DNA of 64,000 nucleotides. Source: JAWLCA01 sp041687395. GTDB taxonomy: Bacteria; Pseudomonadota; Alphaproteobacteria; Rhodobacterales; Rhodobacteraceae. Below, piece by piece: positions 17,997 through 25,180 of the stretch; position 1 is the first letter of the stretch, and every line of letters starts with the position of its first letter. The DNA lies in the NCBI GenBank assembly GCA_041687395.1, contig JAWLCA010000018.1, positions 1 to 64,000 of the forward strand, in the 5' to 3' direction. The position numbers and the translations under genes were made by a program. Below the pieces are notes generated by a model. The model was not told the DNA's origin. It was given only the letters and a program-made list of their open reading frames with translations, and did no database searches.

Positions 17997-18140
17997 GTCG
18001 CGCCCCCGCTCTTTCTGAACCGGAGGTGGTGATACACAGGAACGCCTGTCAGGAAAAGACCGCTGGCGCGATCACGGCGATAGCCGGCCTACGCCGGAGC
18101 CACACGACCGCATGATCGGCAACCGTGGCGGGAGCGCATG

Positions 18141-18172
18141 AAAAAAGGCGCAACGCGATCCGCGCTGCGCCT
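18141..18172 (-). terminator. Intrinsic terminator of the DsrE-like gene
   Basis: Minus strand: AGGCGCA / TGCGCCT stem around a GC-rich loop, followed directly by six Ts. It lies about 40 bp after the stop of the DsrE-like gene and before fabF. Confidence 0.8.
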
Positions 18173-18211
18173 GTTCTGTTCGTGGGTCGGTGTTGCCCGA
18201 AGGCGGTCAGC

Positions 18212-18661
18212 TCAGAAGCTGATGACCTGGGTGTCGTCGCCCATGATCGCCGCGGCCGCCGCAGCCGGATCTGCCGGGGTGATCCCCTCCAGCAGCACCT
18301 CGGGGCCCTCGCCGCGGCCCGGCAGGTAGATCGCACAGACCTCGACCTTGGTTTCGCTGTTCTCCATGATCATGCGCATCAGGCCCTGCGGGCTCATGTC
18401 GCGCGGCGGTTGCGGGGCGGTCGCAGTTTCCGGCGCCTCGCGCAGGGCAATGTCGCCAGCAGGGCCGCAGAGAAGGATCTGCGCCGACTTGCCCTGCTGG
18501 ATCGCGGCATTGGTCAGCACCATCGCCATCAACTGCGTCTGCGGCTCTGCCGAGGTCAGGATCGTCATCAGCTTGTCCGGGCCATCCGCGGCGGCCGGGG
18601 CGGCGGCGGTAAAGCCCGCGGCAAGGGCAAGGGTGCAGGCGGTCAGGGTCTGTCGGATCAT
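18212..18661 (-). CDS. Exported DsrE-like protein
   Basis: 149 aa with a clear signal peptide (residues 1-25, ending in AAPAAA). The mature part follows the DsrE/TusD pattern: a strand ending in ILLCGPAGDIAL with one Cys, a conserved GLMRMIMEN segment, and VEVCAIYLPG. DsrE proteins bind or carry sulfane sulfur on cysteine. AGGAG lies 7 nt before ATG 18661. It stands downstream of a sulfide:quinone-reductase-like gene, which supports a sulfur role, but catalytic competence cannot be judged from sequence. It has its own terminators on both sides, so it may be separately transcribed. Confidence 0.72.
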   Translation of the reverse strand: MIRQTLTACTLALAAGFTAAAPAAADGPDKLMTILTSAEPQTQLMAMVLTNAAIQQGKSAQILLCGPAGDIALREAPETATAPQPPRDMSPQGLMRMIMENSETKVEVCAIYLPGRGEGPEVLLEGITPADPAAAAAAIMGDDTQVISF

Positions 18662-18688
18662 GTTCAATCTCCTTTGATCACGGTTCTG

Positions 18689-18727
18689 AAAAAATGCGCG
18701 CCCTGCATGGGAGGTACAGGGCGCGCA
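18689..18727 (-). terminator. Strong intrinsic terminator after the DUF5368 gene
   Basis: Minus strand: an 11-bp perfect stem (TGCGCGCCCTG with its complement), 11-nt loop, then six Ts. It lies about 50 bp after the DUF5368 stop and directly before the DsrE-like gene's ribosome-binding site, so most readthrough from the upstream operon should stop here. Confidence 0.88.
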
Positions 18728-18776
18728 GGCTGCGACGGCGCGGGTGGGAGTGCCCGGCCGCCAAACTCTGTCGCGC

Positions 18777-19133
18777 CTAGAGGTCTTCCTCGGGGCGCCA
18801 GATCAGGGACTGAACGGTGTAGACAAGGATCGCCGCCCCCACCGCGCCCAGCGCCGCCACACCCAGCATTACGATCAGATCAATCGGTCCGCCGATGTCG
18901 CGCAGCGCCGACTTGGTGATCCAGAAGGTGAACAGCACGGCCGCCACCGCACCAAAGGGCATCGCGATCTGCGCCAGCAGGAACTTGCGCCACGACACCG
19001 CGCGGTCGCGGATCAGCACATAGAGATAGGCCAGCGTCACCAGTACCGCCGCCGCGACCAAGCCCCAGAACAGCCAGCGGCCGAACATCTCCTCGAACAC
19101 GGCGAGCAGCGTCTCGAATGTCATTTCCTTCAT
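18777..19133 (-). CDS. DUF5368 inner-membrane protein
   Basis: 118 aa with three predicted membrane helices (about residues 17-40, 51-70 and 81-105) and an acidic C-terminus (WRPEEDL). It matches the small DUF5368 family as I remember it, usually found next to sulfide:quinone-reductase-like genes. It starts 12 bp after the flavoprotein gene and is likely a membrane partner or anchor for it. No function is established. Confidence 0.75.
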   Translation of the reverse strand: MKEMTFETLLAVFEEMFGRWLFWGLVAAAVLVTLAYLYVLIRDRAVSWRKFLLAQIAMPFGAVAAVLFTFWITKSALRDIGGPIDLIVMLGVAALGAVGAAILVYTVQSLIWRPEEDL

Positions 19134-19145
19134 GGCCGTCTCCTC

Positions 19146-20465
19146 TCAGGCCTTGCCGCGCAGCATGGCGTTGTAGGTGGCCTTCAACGCCACTTCCTTC
19201 ATCAGCCAGCTGATCCAAAGCTCTTCCAGCGGCGCGATGATGCCGGGGAAGCTGGGCACCAGATTGTCCTTGTAGTCGAACTCGATCAGCATCGCCCTGC
19301 CCACGCGGGTGATCAGCGGGCACGAGGTGTAGCCGTTGAAGGTCTCGGTCCCTTCGCGCCCCTCGATGTCGGCGATCAGATGATCCTCGACCACCGGCAG
19401 GTGCCATTTCACGCTCGCCGCGGTCTTGCCCTTGGGCACACCATTGATGTCGCCGATCCCGAAAACGTTGGGATAGCGCAGGTGCCGCAGGGTGGCCTGA
19501 TCGACCTCGATCCAGCCCTGATCGGTCCAGCGGTCGGCCCAGGACAGGCCGGAGTCGCGCACCACCTGCGGCGCGCGCTGCGGCGGGATCACGTTCAGGA
19601 AGTCGTAGCCAAGGTCTACGTCGCCCTCGGGCGTGGCATAGGTGGCGACCTTGCGGTCGGCGTCCACCGCCTTCAGCACATGCTCGTGGCGCACGCCGAT
19701 GCCGCGCTGCTCGAACAGCATCCGCACCTTCTCGGCCACGATGGGCACGCCGAACAGCGACTTCGACTGCGCTGTATAGATAATCTCGACGTTGTCGCGG
19801 GTGCCCTTGCGGGTCGCCATGTCCTCGGCCAGAAAGGCCAGCTTCAAGGGCGCGCCGGCGCATTTCATCTCGGTCGCCGGGCGGCCGATGTGCAGCACGC
19901 CCCCCCGGTCGGTCACGGCTTCCAGCTCGCGGTTGGTGGCGGCGGCGGCGGCGGGCGAGTGATAGTGGCCACCGATGCCGTTGCGGCCGATCATGTCGGT
20001 GGAAAACCCCTCGATCGCATCCCAGTCCAGCGTCAGGCCGGTGGCGACGATCAGATAGTCATAGTCCAGCCGCGTGCCGCCGGCGGTGGTGACGGCCTGC
20101 GCCTCGGGGTCGATCTCGGCGGCATAATCCTCGATCCAGCGCACGCCGCGCGGCAACCAGTCGCCGGTGCCGCTGATCGAATAGCTCTCGGGCTTCAGCC
20201 CGGCGGCGATCAGGGTGAAGCCCGGCTGATACCAGTGCTCCTTGCGGCCATCGACGATGGTGATTTCGGCCCCGTCCAGTCGCGATGCCAGCCGGTTGGC
20301 GATACCTGCCCCGCCGCCGCCCGCGCCGACGATGACGATTCTGGCGCTTGTGCGTACCTGCGCCTGCGCACGGCCCGCCGATCCGGCCGCAGCCAAGGCA
20401 AGGCCACCTGCCGCCAGCCCCAGAAATCCCCGGCGCGATGCGCCCAGATCCTCGAATCGATACAT
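19146..20465 (-). CDS. Sulfide:quinone oxidoreductase-like FAD flavoprotein with Tat signal
   Basis: 439 aa. N-terminal twin-arginine signal (SRRGFLGLAAGG), then the FAD-binding GAGGGGAGIA near residue 47-56, HWYQPGFTLIAAG near 77, and a second nucleotide motif. The only two cysteines, Cys202 (EMKCAGAP) and Cys382 (YTSCPLI), sit where SQR and flavocytochrome-c sulfide dehydrogenase keep their redox disulfide. This points to oxidation of sulfide (or a related thiol) at the periplasmic side with electrons to quinone. ATG 20465 follows AGGAGGAAG. Divergent from an Rrf2 regulator; FNR-type boxes are upstream. NADH-dehydrogenase-like activity is an alternative. Confidence 0.85.
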   Translation of the reverse strand: MYRFEDLGASRRGFLGLAAGGLALAAAGSAGRAQAQVRTSARIVIVGAGGGGAGIANRLASRLDGAEITIVDGRKEHWYQPGFTLIAAGLKPESYSISGTGDWLPRGVRWIEDYAAEIDPEAQAVTTAGGTRLDYDYLIVATGLTLDWDAIEGFSTDMIGRNGIGGHYHSPAAAAATNRELEAVTDRGGVLHIGRPATEMKCAGAPLKLAFLAEDMATRKGTRDNVEIIYTAQSKSLFGVPIVAEKVRMLFEQRGIGVRHEHVLKAVDADRKVATYATPEGDVDLGYDFLNVIPPQRAPQVVRDSGLSWADRWTDQGWIEVDQATLRHLRYPNVFGIGDINGVPKGKTAASVKWHLPVVEDHLIADIEGREGTETFNGYTSCPLITRVGRAMLIEFDYKDNLVPSFPGIIAPLEELWISWLMKEVALKATYNAMLRGKA

Positions 20466-20517
20466 GCGCTTCCTCCTGCATACATTGAAATACTTGCATG
20501 GCAGAGTCAGGCTTTCC

Positions 20518-20531
20518 TTGATCCAGGTCAA
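20518..20531. promoter_or_regulatory. FNR/FnrL-type box
   Basis: TTGAT-CCAG-GTCAA matches the FNR/CRP-family dyad TTGAT-N4-ATCAA at 9 of 10 positions. It lies 53 bp upstream of the SQR-like ATG and 110 bp upstream of the Rrf2 start, so it most likely controls the flavoprotein operon under low oxygen or NO. Confidence 0.65.
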
Positions 20532-20570
20532 ACCCAAGGCGAAAGATCGCCGTGGCGCGGGCTGTCAGAC

Positions 20571-20584
20571 ATGATCCATGTCAA
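20571..20584. promoter_or_regulatory. Second FNR-like dyad, sequence shared with 42553-42566
   Basis: Read on the minus strand this is TTGAC-ATGG-ATCAT, 8 of 10 FNR positions. The surrounding 16 bases (CATGATCCATGTCAAG) recur exactly upstream of the DUF2478/nnrU pair. It is 57 bp upstream of the Rrf2 ATG. Confidence 0.5.
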
Positions 20585-20640
20585 GGCAGCGGCGGCGCAG
20601 ATGTCGCAGGCTTCAAAGGCATGCAGACCATGAGGACACC

Positions 20641-21117
20641 ATGAGGCTGACGATCCGCACCAACCTTGCGCTGCGCACGCTGATGTATTGCGGCGTGCAC
20701 GGGGACCGTGTCGTCAGGACGCAAGAAATCGCCGAGGCCTGCAATGCCTCGGGCAATCACCTCGCCCAGGTGATCCACACGCTGGGGCAACTGGGCTTCG
20801 TCTGCACGGAGCGCGGCCGGCGCGGGGGTGTTCGGTTGGGTCGGGCGATGGACGACATCGGCATCGGCAACGTCCTGCGCGCCTTTGAAACCGACGTGCC
20901 CTTTGCGGAATGCTTTTCGGCCGACAACAGCTGCCCGCTGACGCCGGCCTGCCGGTTGCGCCCTGCCATCGCCGCCGCGGTCGAGGCGTTCTATGCCGCC
21001 TTCGACGACCTGACGCTGGAAGATCTCGTCGAAGGGAACGAGGGGTTGGCGACGATCCTCGCTCATGATTCGGCCCAATCCGTGCGGAAGGCGCCGCTTT
21101 GTTCCGCTGCAGGCTGA
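20641..21117 (+). CDS. Rrf2-family transcriptional regulator (NsrR-like)
   Basis: 158 aa. Winged helix-turn-helix in residues 1-75 with the Rrf2 pattern LALRTLMYCG, then the recognition segment (GNHLAQVIHTLGQLGFV). Three cysteines, Cys91, Cys98 and Cys104, in ECFSADNSCPLTPACRL correspond to the iron-sulfur ligands of NsrR/IscR; spacing is closer to NsrR, an NO sensor. ATG 20641 follows GAGG at 7 nt. Divergent from the SQR-like operon, the likely target together with itself. Confidence 0.88.
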   Translation: MRLTIRTNLALRTLMYCGVHGDRVVRTQEIAEACNASGNHLAQVIHTLGQLGFVCTERGRRGGVRLGRAMDDIGIGNVLRAFETDVPFAECFSADNSCPLTPACRLRPAIAAAVEAFYAAFDDLTLEDLVEGNEGLATILAHDSAQSVRKAPLCSAAG

Positions 21118-21222
21118 GCTGCAGCGCAGCAGGCTCAATCTCCGGGGGGTCTCGCGTGGCGTCTTTGTGACACTGTTGCGTGATCTTACCCTGCGTCCGC
21201 CCTATTCACGGCGCGATCACGC

Positions 21223-21248
21223 GGAACTTGTCTAGTGTTTGAACCGTT
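21223..21248 (+). promoter_or_regulatory. GGAAC-N17-CGTT motif (EcfG-type general-stress promoter candidate)
   Basis: The bases GGAAC, 17 nt, CGTT match the promoter consensus reported for alphaproteobacterial EcfG sigma factors. It sits 50 bp upstream of the ATG of the 57-aa protein, a plausible distance. Whether this organism has EcfG cannot be told from the window. Confidence 0.5.
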
Positions 21249-21298
21249 ACTCGGTTAGGCGGCGCTTCCCGCACCGCCAGGTGTTTTTGGAGCTTACG

Positions 21299-21472
21299 AT
21301 GGCACAGGCAACCCCCCCAGCCGGAACAACGCAGAAAGCGAAACCGGCCGAGCAGATGAACCAGACGACCGACCAGGCCGATCAACCCGCCAGCCCGCAG
21401 ATGGGCGCGGACGTGCCCCCGCCGGCGACCCGGCAACAGGGCGCGATCTTCACCGACTGGGCGTCGATCTGA
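21299..21472 (+). CDS. Small hydrophilic protein of unknown function (57 aa)
   Basis: 57 aa rich in Ala, Pro, Gln and Thr, ending in GAIFTDWASI. No domain recognised; composition suggests it is disordered. GGAG lies 7 nt before ATG 21299 and a stress-type promoter motif lies upstream, which supports it being a real gene. It is alone between the Rrf2 and TfoX-like genes. Confidence 0.55.
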   Translation: MAQATPPAGTTQKAKPAEQMNQTTDQADQPASPQMGADVPPPATRQQGAIFTDWASI

Positions 21473-21554
21473 CGTAGCGAATTCTGGCGCATCGGGGCGC
21501 TTCCCCGGTGCGTCGCCCTGCGATACCTTGCCCCCGTCAGTCACGGGCGCGGGA

Positions 21555-21914
21555 ATGGCATTACCAATATCCTCGATCAGAAACCTCGGTCCGGCGATGG
21601 AGGCGGCGTTCGCCCGCGCCGGTATCGCGACGGCAGAGGACTTGCGCAGCCTTGGCGCCGATGCCGGCTACCTGCGGCTGCTGCAATCGGGCGAGCGGCC
21701 GCATTTCATCGCCTATTACGTGCTTGTGATGGGGCTGCAGGGGCGGCCCTGGAACGACTGCAAGGGCGCGGAAAAGGCAGCGCTTCGGGTTCGCTTCGAC
21801 GCGCTGAAGGCCGCCGGACATGACAAGGGCCGCTCCGATCTGGAAGCGGCCCTCGATGCGATCGGGGTGGTCGAACGGCGTCAGCCGACCAGTTCGAGAC
21901 CCGAGAAGAAATAG
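21555..21914 (+). CDS. TfoX C-terminal domain protein
   Basis: 119 aa. The segment SIRNLGPAMEAAFARAGIATAEDLRSLGADAGYLRLL is the helix-hairpin-helix pattern of the TfoX/Sxy C-terminal domain; the following YYVLVMGLQGRPWNDC also fits. The N-terminal TfoX domain is absent, as in many stand-alone members in alphaproteobacteria. ATG 21555 is used; a TTG at 21528 is possible. Its 3' end overlaps the convergent ndk gene by 34 bp. In gamma-proteobacteria TfoX regulates competence; a similar role here is not shown. Confidence 0.8.
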   Translation: MALPISSIRNLGPAMEAAFARAGIATAEDLRSLGADAGYLRLLQSGERPHFIAYYVLVMGLQGRPWNDCKGAEKAALRVRFDALKAAGHDKGRSDLEAALDAIGVVERRQPTSSRPEKK

Positions 21915-22303
21915 GCGATTTCCACCGCCGCGGTTTCCGGCGCGTCCGACCCGTGGACCGAGTTCTCGCCGACCGACAGGGCGAAATCCTTGCGGATCGT
22001 GCCATCGTCGGCGTTTGCCGGGTTGGTGGCGCCCATCACTTCGCGGTTCTTGGCGATGGCGTTCTCGCCCTCGAGCACCTGCACGACGACCGGCTCGGAC
22101 GCCATGAATTCGGTCAGTTCGCCGAAGAAGGGGCGGTCGGCGTGAACCTCATAGAACTTCTGCGCCTGGCCCAGGGTCATGTGGATGCGCTTCTGCGCGA
22201 TGATGCGCAGGCCGGCTTCCTCGAACCGGGCGTTGATCTTGCCGGTCAGGTTGCGACGGGTCGCGTCGGGCTTGATGATGGAGAGTGTGCGTTCGATGGC
22301 CAT
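21881..22303 (-). CDS. ndk: Nucleoside diphosphate kinase
   Basis: 140 aa, full length. Exchanges gamma-phosphate between nucleoside triphosphates and diphosphates through a phosphohistidine, His117 in GENSVHGSD. The N-terminal ERTLSIIKPDATRRNLTG and the NPANADDGTIRKDFA segment are family signatures. Single gene, convergent with the TfoX-like gene. Confidence 0.97.
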   Translation of the reverse strand: MAIERTLSIIKPDATRRNLTGKINARFEEAGLRIIAQKRIHMTLGQAQKFYEVHADRPFFGELTEFMASEPVVVQVLEGENAIAKNREVMGATNPANADDGTIRKDFALSVGENSVHGSDAPETAAVEIAYFFSGLELVG

Positions 22304-22419
22304 TTCGGTGCCTCATGTCAACGGGGCGGCCCCAAGCCGCCCCTACGAAAACCCATGGCCGGGTAGCATCTGCAGCGCCGGATGAAAAGCCGCGAATCCA
22401 GCCGGCGCCGCAGGGTGCG

Positions 22420-22875
22420 TCAGTCCATCGCTCCACCGGTGGGCGCAGGCGCGCTACCGCCGCCGCCGCCGGTCAGGGGTGGCGAGTCAGGTTCCGGCGC
22501 CGGCTCATAGAGCCGGTCACGGAATTCGAACTCCGCGGCCTCTTCGGCCTGTTCGCGGGTCAGGTCCAGCACGACCTGGTTGCCGTCCCAGTCTATCTGC
22601 AATTCGGCGAAATCGACCGCGATGTTCTTGGCGCCGAAGCCCAGAAAGCCCCCGACGCCAATGATGGCCGCGGTTACGCCGCTCTCCTGGCCGTCCACGA
22701 TCAGATCCTGGATCGACCCGATCGTTTCGCCCTCGGTCGAGGTCACGGTGGCGCCGACGATCCAGTCTGCGCGCAACTCGTGGTCTTCCTGAGTGTCGAC
22801 CAAGACCTCCTGGGCCACGACCGGGCCGATGGCAAGTGTCATGGCGGTTGCTGCGGACAACAGTCTCTTGCGCAT
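22420..22875 (-). CDS. Exported PRC-barrel domain protein
   Basis: 151 aa. Signal peptide (residues 1-21, ending PVVAQ), a PRC-barrel domain from about residue 38 to 105 (IVGATVTSTEGETIGSIQDLIVDGQ, FLGFGAKNIAVDF), and a Pro/Gly-rich tail. GGAGG precedes ATG 22875. PRC-barrel proteins of this exported type are common and poorly characterised. Divergent from the ABC-F gene. Confidence 0.85.
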   Translation of the reverse strand: MRKRLLSAATAMTLAIGPVVAQEVLVDTQEDHELRADWIVGATVTSTEGETIGSIQDLIVDGQESGVTAAIIGVGGFLGFGAKNIAVDFAELQIDWDGNQVVLDLTREQAEEAAEFEFRDRLYEPAPEPDSPPLTGGGGGSAPAPTGGAMD

Positions 22876-22987
22876 GTCAGTCCTCCTTCCACTTTGTATT
22901 GGCGGGCGGCACAGGGCGCACGCCCGCCGTTCGGACATTCCTCATATGGGCGCACGTCCCCGCGCTGCAAATTTGCGGCAAAATCCC

Positions 22988-23031
22988 GCCATCTGGCAGG
23001 AATGCGCCCGGCAGGAGTCTGCCATCTGGCA
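22988..23031. repeat. Two copies of a short palindrome, 33 bp apart
   Basis: GCCATCTGGCA occurs at 22988-22998 and again at 23021-23031; the second extends to a perfect dyad TGCCATCTGGCA. The 33-bp period is about three helical turns, as for paired operator sites. Located in the divergent region between the PRC-barrel and ABC-F genes, 70-112 bp before the ABC-F start. Confidence 0.5.
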
Positions 23032-23100
23032 AGAAGTCGCCGGTTCCACGGCCCACAGGGCCCGATTGACGGCGGCGGCGCAATCGGGCAAGGCGCAGCC

Positions 23101-24945
23101 ATGCTGACAATCAGTGACATCTCCTATTCGGTCGAGGGCCGACCCCTGTTCGAGGGCGCGAGCGCCCTGATCCCCGGCGGTCACAAGGTGGGCCTTGTCG
23201 GGCGTAACGGCACGGGCAAGACGACGCTGTTTCGCCTGATCCGGGGCGAACTGGCGTTGGAGGGCGGGTCGATCACGCTGCCCGCCCGCGCCCGCATCGG
23301 CGGCGTCGCGCAAGAGGTGCCAAGCTCGTCCACCAGCCTGATCGATACGGTGCTCGCCGCCGACGCCGAACGCGCCCGCCTGATGGCCGAGGCCGAGGGC
23401 GCGACCGACGCCCACCGCATCGCCGAAGTGCAGACGCGGCTGGCCGACATTGACGCGTGGTCGGCCGAGGGGCGCGCGAGCGCGATCCTGAAGGGCCTTG
23501 GCTTTGACGCCGAGGCGCAGCGACGGCCCTGTTCCGATTTCTCGGGCGGCTGGCGGATGCGGGTGGCGCTGGCGGGCGTGCTGTTCGCGCAGCCCGACCT
23601 GCTGCTGCTGGACGAGCCGACCAACTATCTGGATCTGGAAGGCGCGCTGTGGCTGGAGGCCTATCTGGCCAAGTACCCGCACACCGTCATCATCATCAGC
23701 CACGACCGCGGCCTGCTGAACCGGGCTGTCGGCCATATCCTGCATCTGGAGGGGCGCAAGCTCACGCTCTACAGCGGCAACTACGACACATTCGCCCGCA
23801 CCCGAGCCGAACAACGTGCCGTGCAGGCGGCCGAGGCGAAGAAGCAGGATCTGCGGCGCGCGCATCTGCAGAGCTTCGTGGACCGGTTCAAGGCCAAGGC
23901 GTCCAAGGCCCGGCAGGCGCAGAGCCGGGTGAAGATGCTGGAGAAGATGGTGCCGATCACCGCGCCCGAGGAGGCCGCGCGCCACGTCTTCACCTTTCCC
24001 AAGCCCGAGGAGCTGTCGCCGCCGATCATCAACCTGGACGATGCCGCCGTGGGCTATGGCGGCCCGCCGGTGCTGAGGGGCCTGAACCTGCGGATCGATC
24101 AGGACGACAGGATCGCCCTGTTGGGGCGGAACGGCGAGGGGAAATCGACGCTGTCGAAGCTGCTGGCCGGCAAGCTGGACCCGTGTGCGGGCAAGGTCAC
24201 GCGGTCGTCGAAACTGCGGATCGGCTATTTCGCCCAGCATCAGGTGGATGAACTGCACCTGGACGAGACGCCGCTGCAGCACATCCAGCGGGTGCGGCCG
24301 GCCGAGCATCAACCACGGCTGCGGGCGCGGCTCGCGTCGTTCGGCCTTCTGGCGGATCAGGCCGAGACCAAGGTGGCGAAACTCTCGGGCGGGCAGAAGG
24401 CGCGGCTGTCGCTGCTCTTGGCTACGATCGACGCGCCGCACCTGCTGATCCTGGACGAACCGACCAACCACCTCGACATCGAAAGCCGCGAGGCGCTGGT
24501 CGAGGCGCTGACGGATTATGCGGGCGCGGTGATCCTGGTCAGCCACGACATGCACCTCTTGGGGCTGGTCGCCGACCGACTGTGGCTGGTGCAGGGTGGC
24601 CGCGTCGCCCCCTACGAGGACGATCTGGAGACCTATCGCCGGATGCTGCTGGCGGGAGATGAGGCGCCAAGGGAGAAGCCGAAGGTCGAGAAGAAGCGCA
24701 CCAGCCGCGACGACATGCTGGCGCTGAAGGCCGAGGTCCGCAAATGCGAGGAGCGGATCGCGAAGCTGAACCAGATGCGCGACAAGCTGGCGAAGAGGCT
24801 GGCCGATCCGGCGCTCTACGAGCCCGAGCGGCTGGGCGAGATGGAGACCTGGCAGAAGAAATACGCCGAGGTGATGGAGGGGCTGGACCGGGCCGAGGCG
24901 CTGTGGATGCGCGCGCAGGAGAGGCTGGAGGGGGCGGCGGCTTGA
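23101..24945 (+). CDS. ABC-F family ATPase
   Basis: 614 aa with two ATP-binding domains and no membrane segments, the ABC-F layout. First domain: Walker A GRNGTGKT (34-41), signature FSGGW, Walker B LLLLDEPTNYLDLE. Second: GRNGEGKST, LSGGQKAR, LLILDEPTNHLDIE. A charged linker (AEAKKQDLRRAHLQSF) separates the domains and the C-terminus is a coiled coil (EVRKCEERIAKLNQMRDKLAKR). ABC-F proteins act on the ribosome; the subgroup (Uup/YheS-like) is a guess. ATG 23101 chosen because upstream frame looks non-coding. Confidence 0.93.
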   Translation: MLTISDISYSVEGRPLFEGASALIPGGHKVGLVGRNGTGKTTLFRLIRGELALEGGSITLPARARIGGVAQEVPSSSTSLIDTVLAADAERARLMAEAEGATDAHRIAEVQTRLADIDAWSAEGRASAILKGLGFDAEAQRRPCSDFSGGWRMRVALAGVLFAQPDLLLLDEPTNYLDLEGALWLEAYLAKYPHTVIIISHDRGLLNRAVGHILHLEGRKLTLYSGNYDTFARTRAEQRAVQAAEAKKQDLRRAHLQSFVDRFKAKASKARQAQSRVKMLEKMVPITAPEEAARHVFTFPKPEELSPPIINLDDAAVGYGGPPVLRGLNLRIDQDDRIALLGRNGEGKSTLSKLLAGKLDPCAGKVTRSSKLRIGYFAQHQVDELHLDETPLQHIQRVRPAEHQPRLRARLASFGLLADQAETKVAKLSGGQKARLSLLLATIDAPHLLILDEPTNHLDIESREALVEALTDYAGAVILVSHDMHLLGLVADRLWLVQGGRVAPYEDDLETYRRMLLAGDEAPREKPKVEKKRTSRDDMLALKAEVRKCEERIAKLNQMRDKLAKRLADPALYEPERLGEMETWQKKYAEVMEGLDRAEALWMRAQERLEGAAA

Positions 24946-25058
24946 GGGGTGCCCACGGTTGCCCACGCGTGGACAAAATACCAAGCCACTGAAAACGCTG
25001 TATTTCGTGATTTCTGTTAACCGTGGCGTAACTGTTTTCCTTGCGATTTGCCGGTGAG

Positions 25059-25078
25059 ATCCCCGCCTGCGCGGGGAT
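25059..25078. repeat. REP-like hairpin
   Basis: ATCCCCGC-CTGC-GCGGGGAT, an 8-bp perfect stem with 4-nt loop, in the 235-bp gap between the ABC-F and hyuB 3' ends. The flanking bases resemble the short palindromes scattered between genes in many alphaproteobacteria. It may also serve as a two-way transcription stop, though no T-run follows. Confidence 0.55.
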
Positions 25079-25180
25079 GACAGGCGGGCGGTTTCCGGGC
25101 ATGGGCGGGATCAAGCACTCAGCAGGCGCGTGATGACACGGCAGCGTCACGCGGGGCTGTCAGTCCACCCCGAATGGCGA

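Noticed and set aside
22942..24984. 680-codon open frame on the minus strand
   Set aside because: Antisense to the ABC-F gene, which shows two full sets of ATPase motifs.
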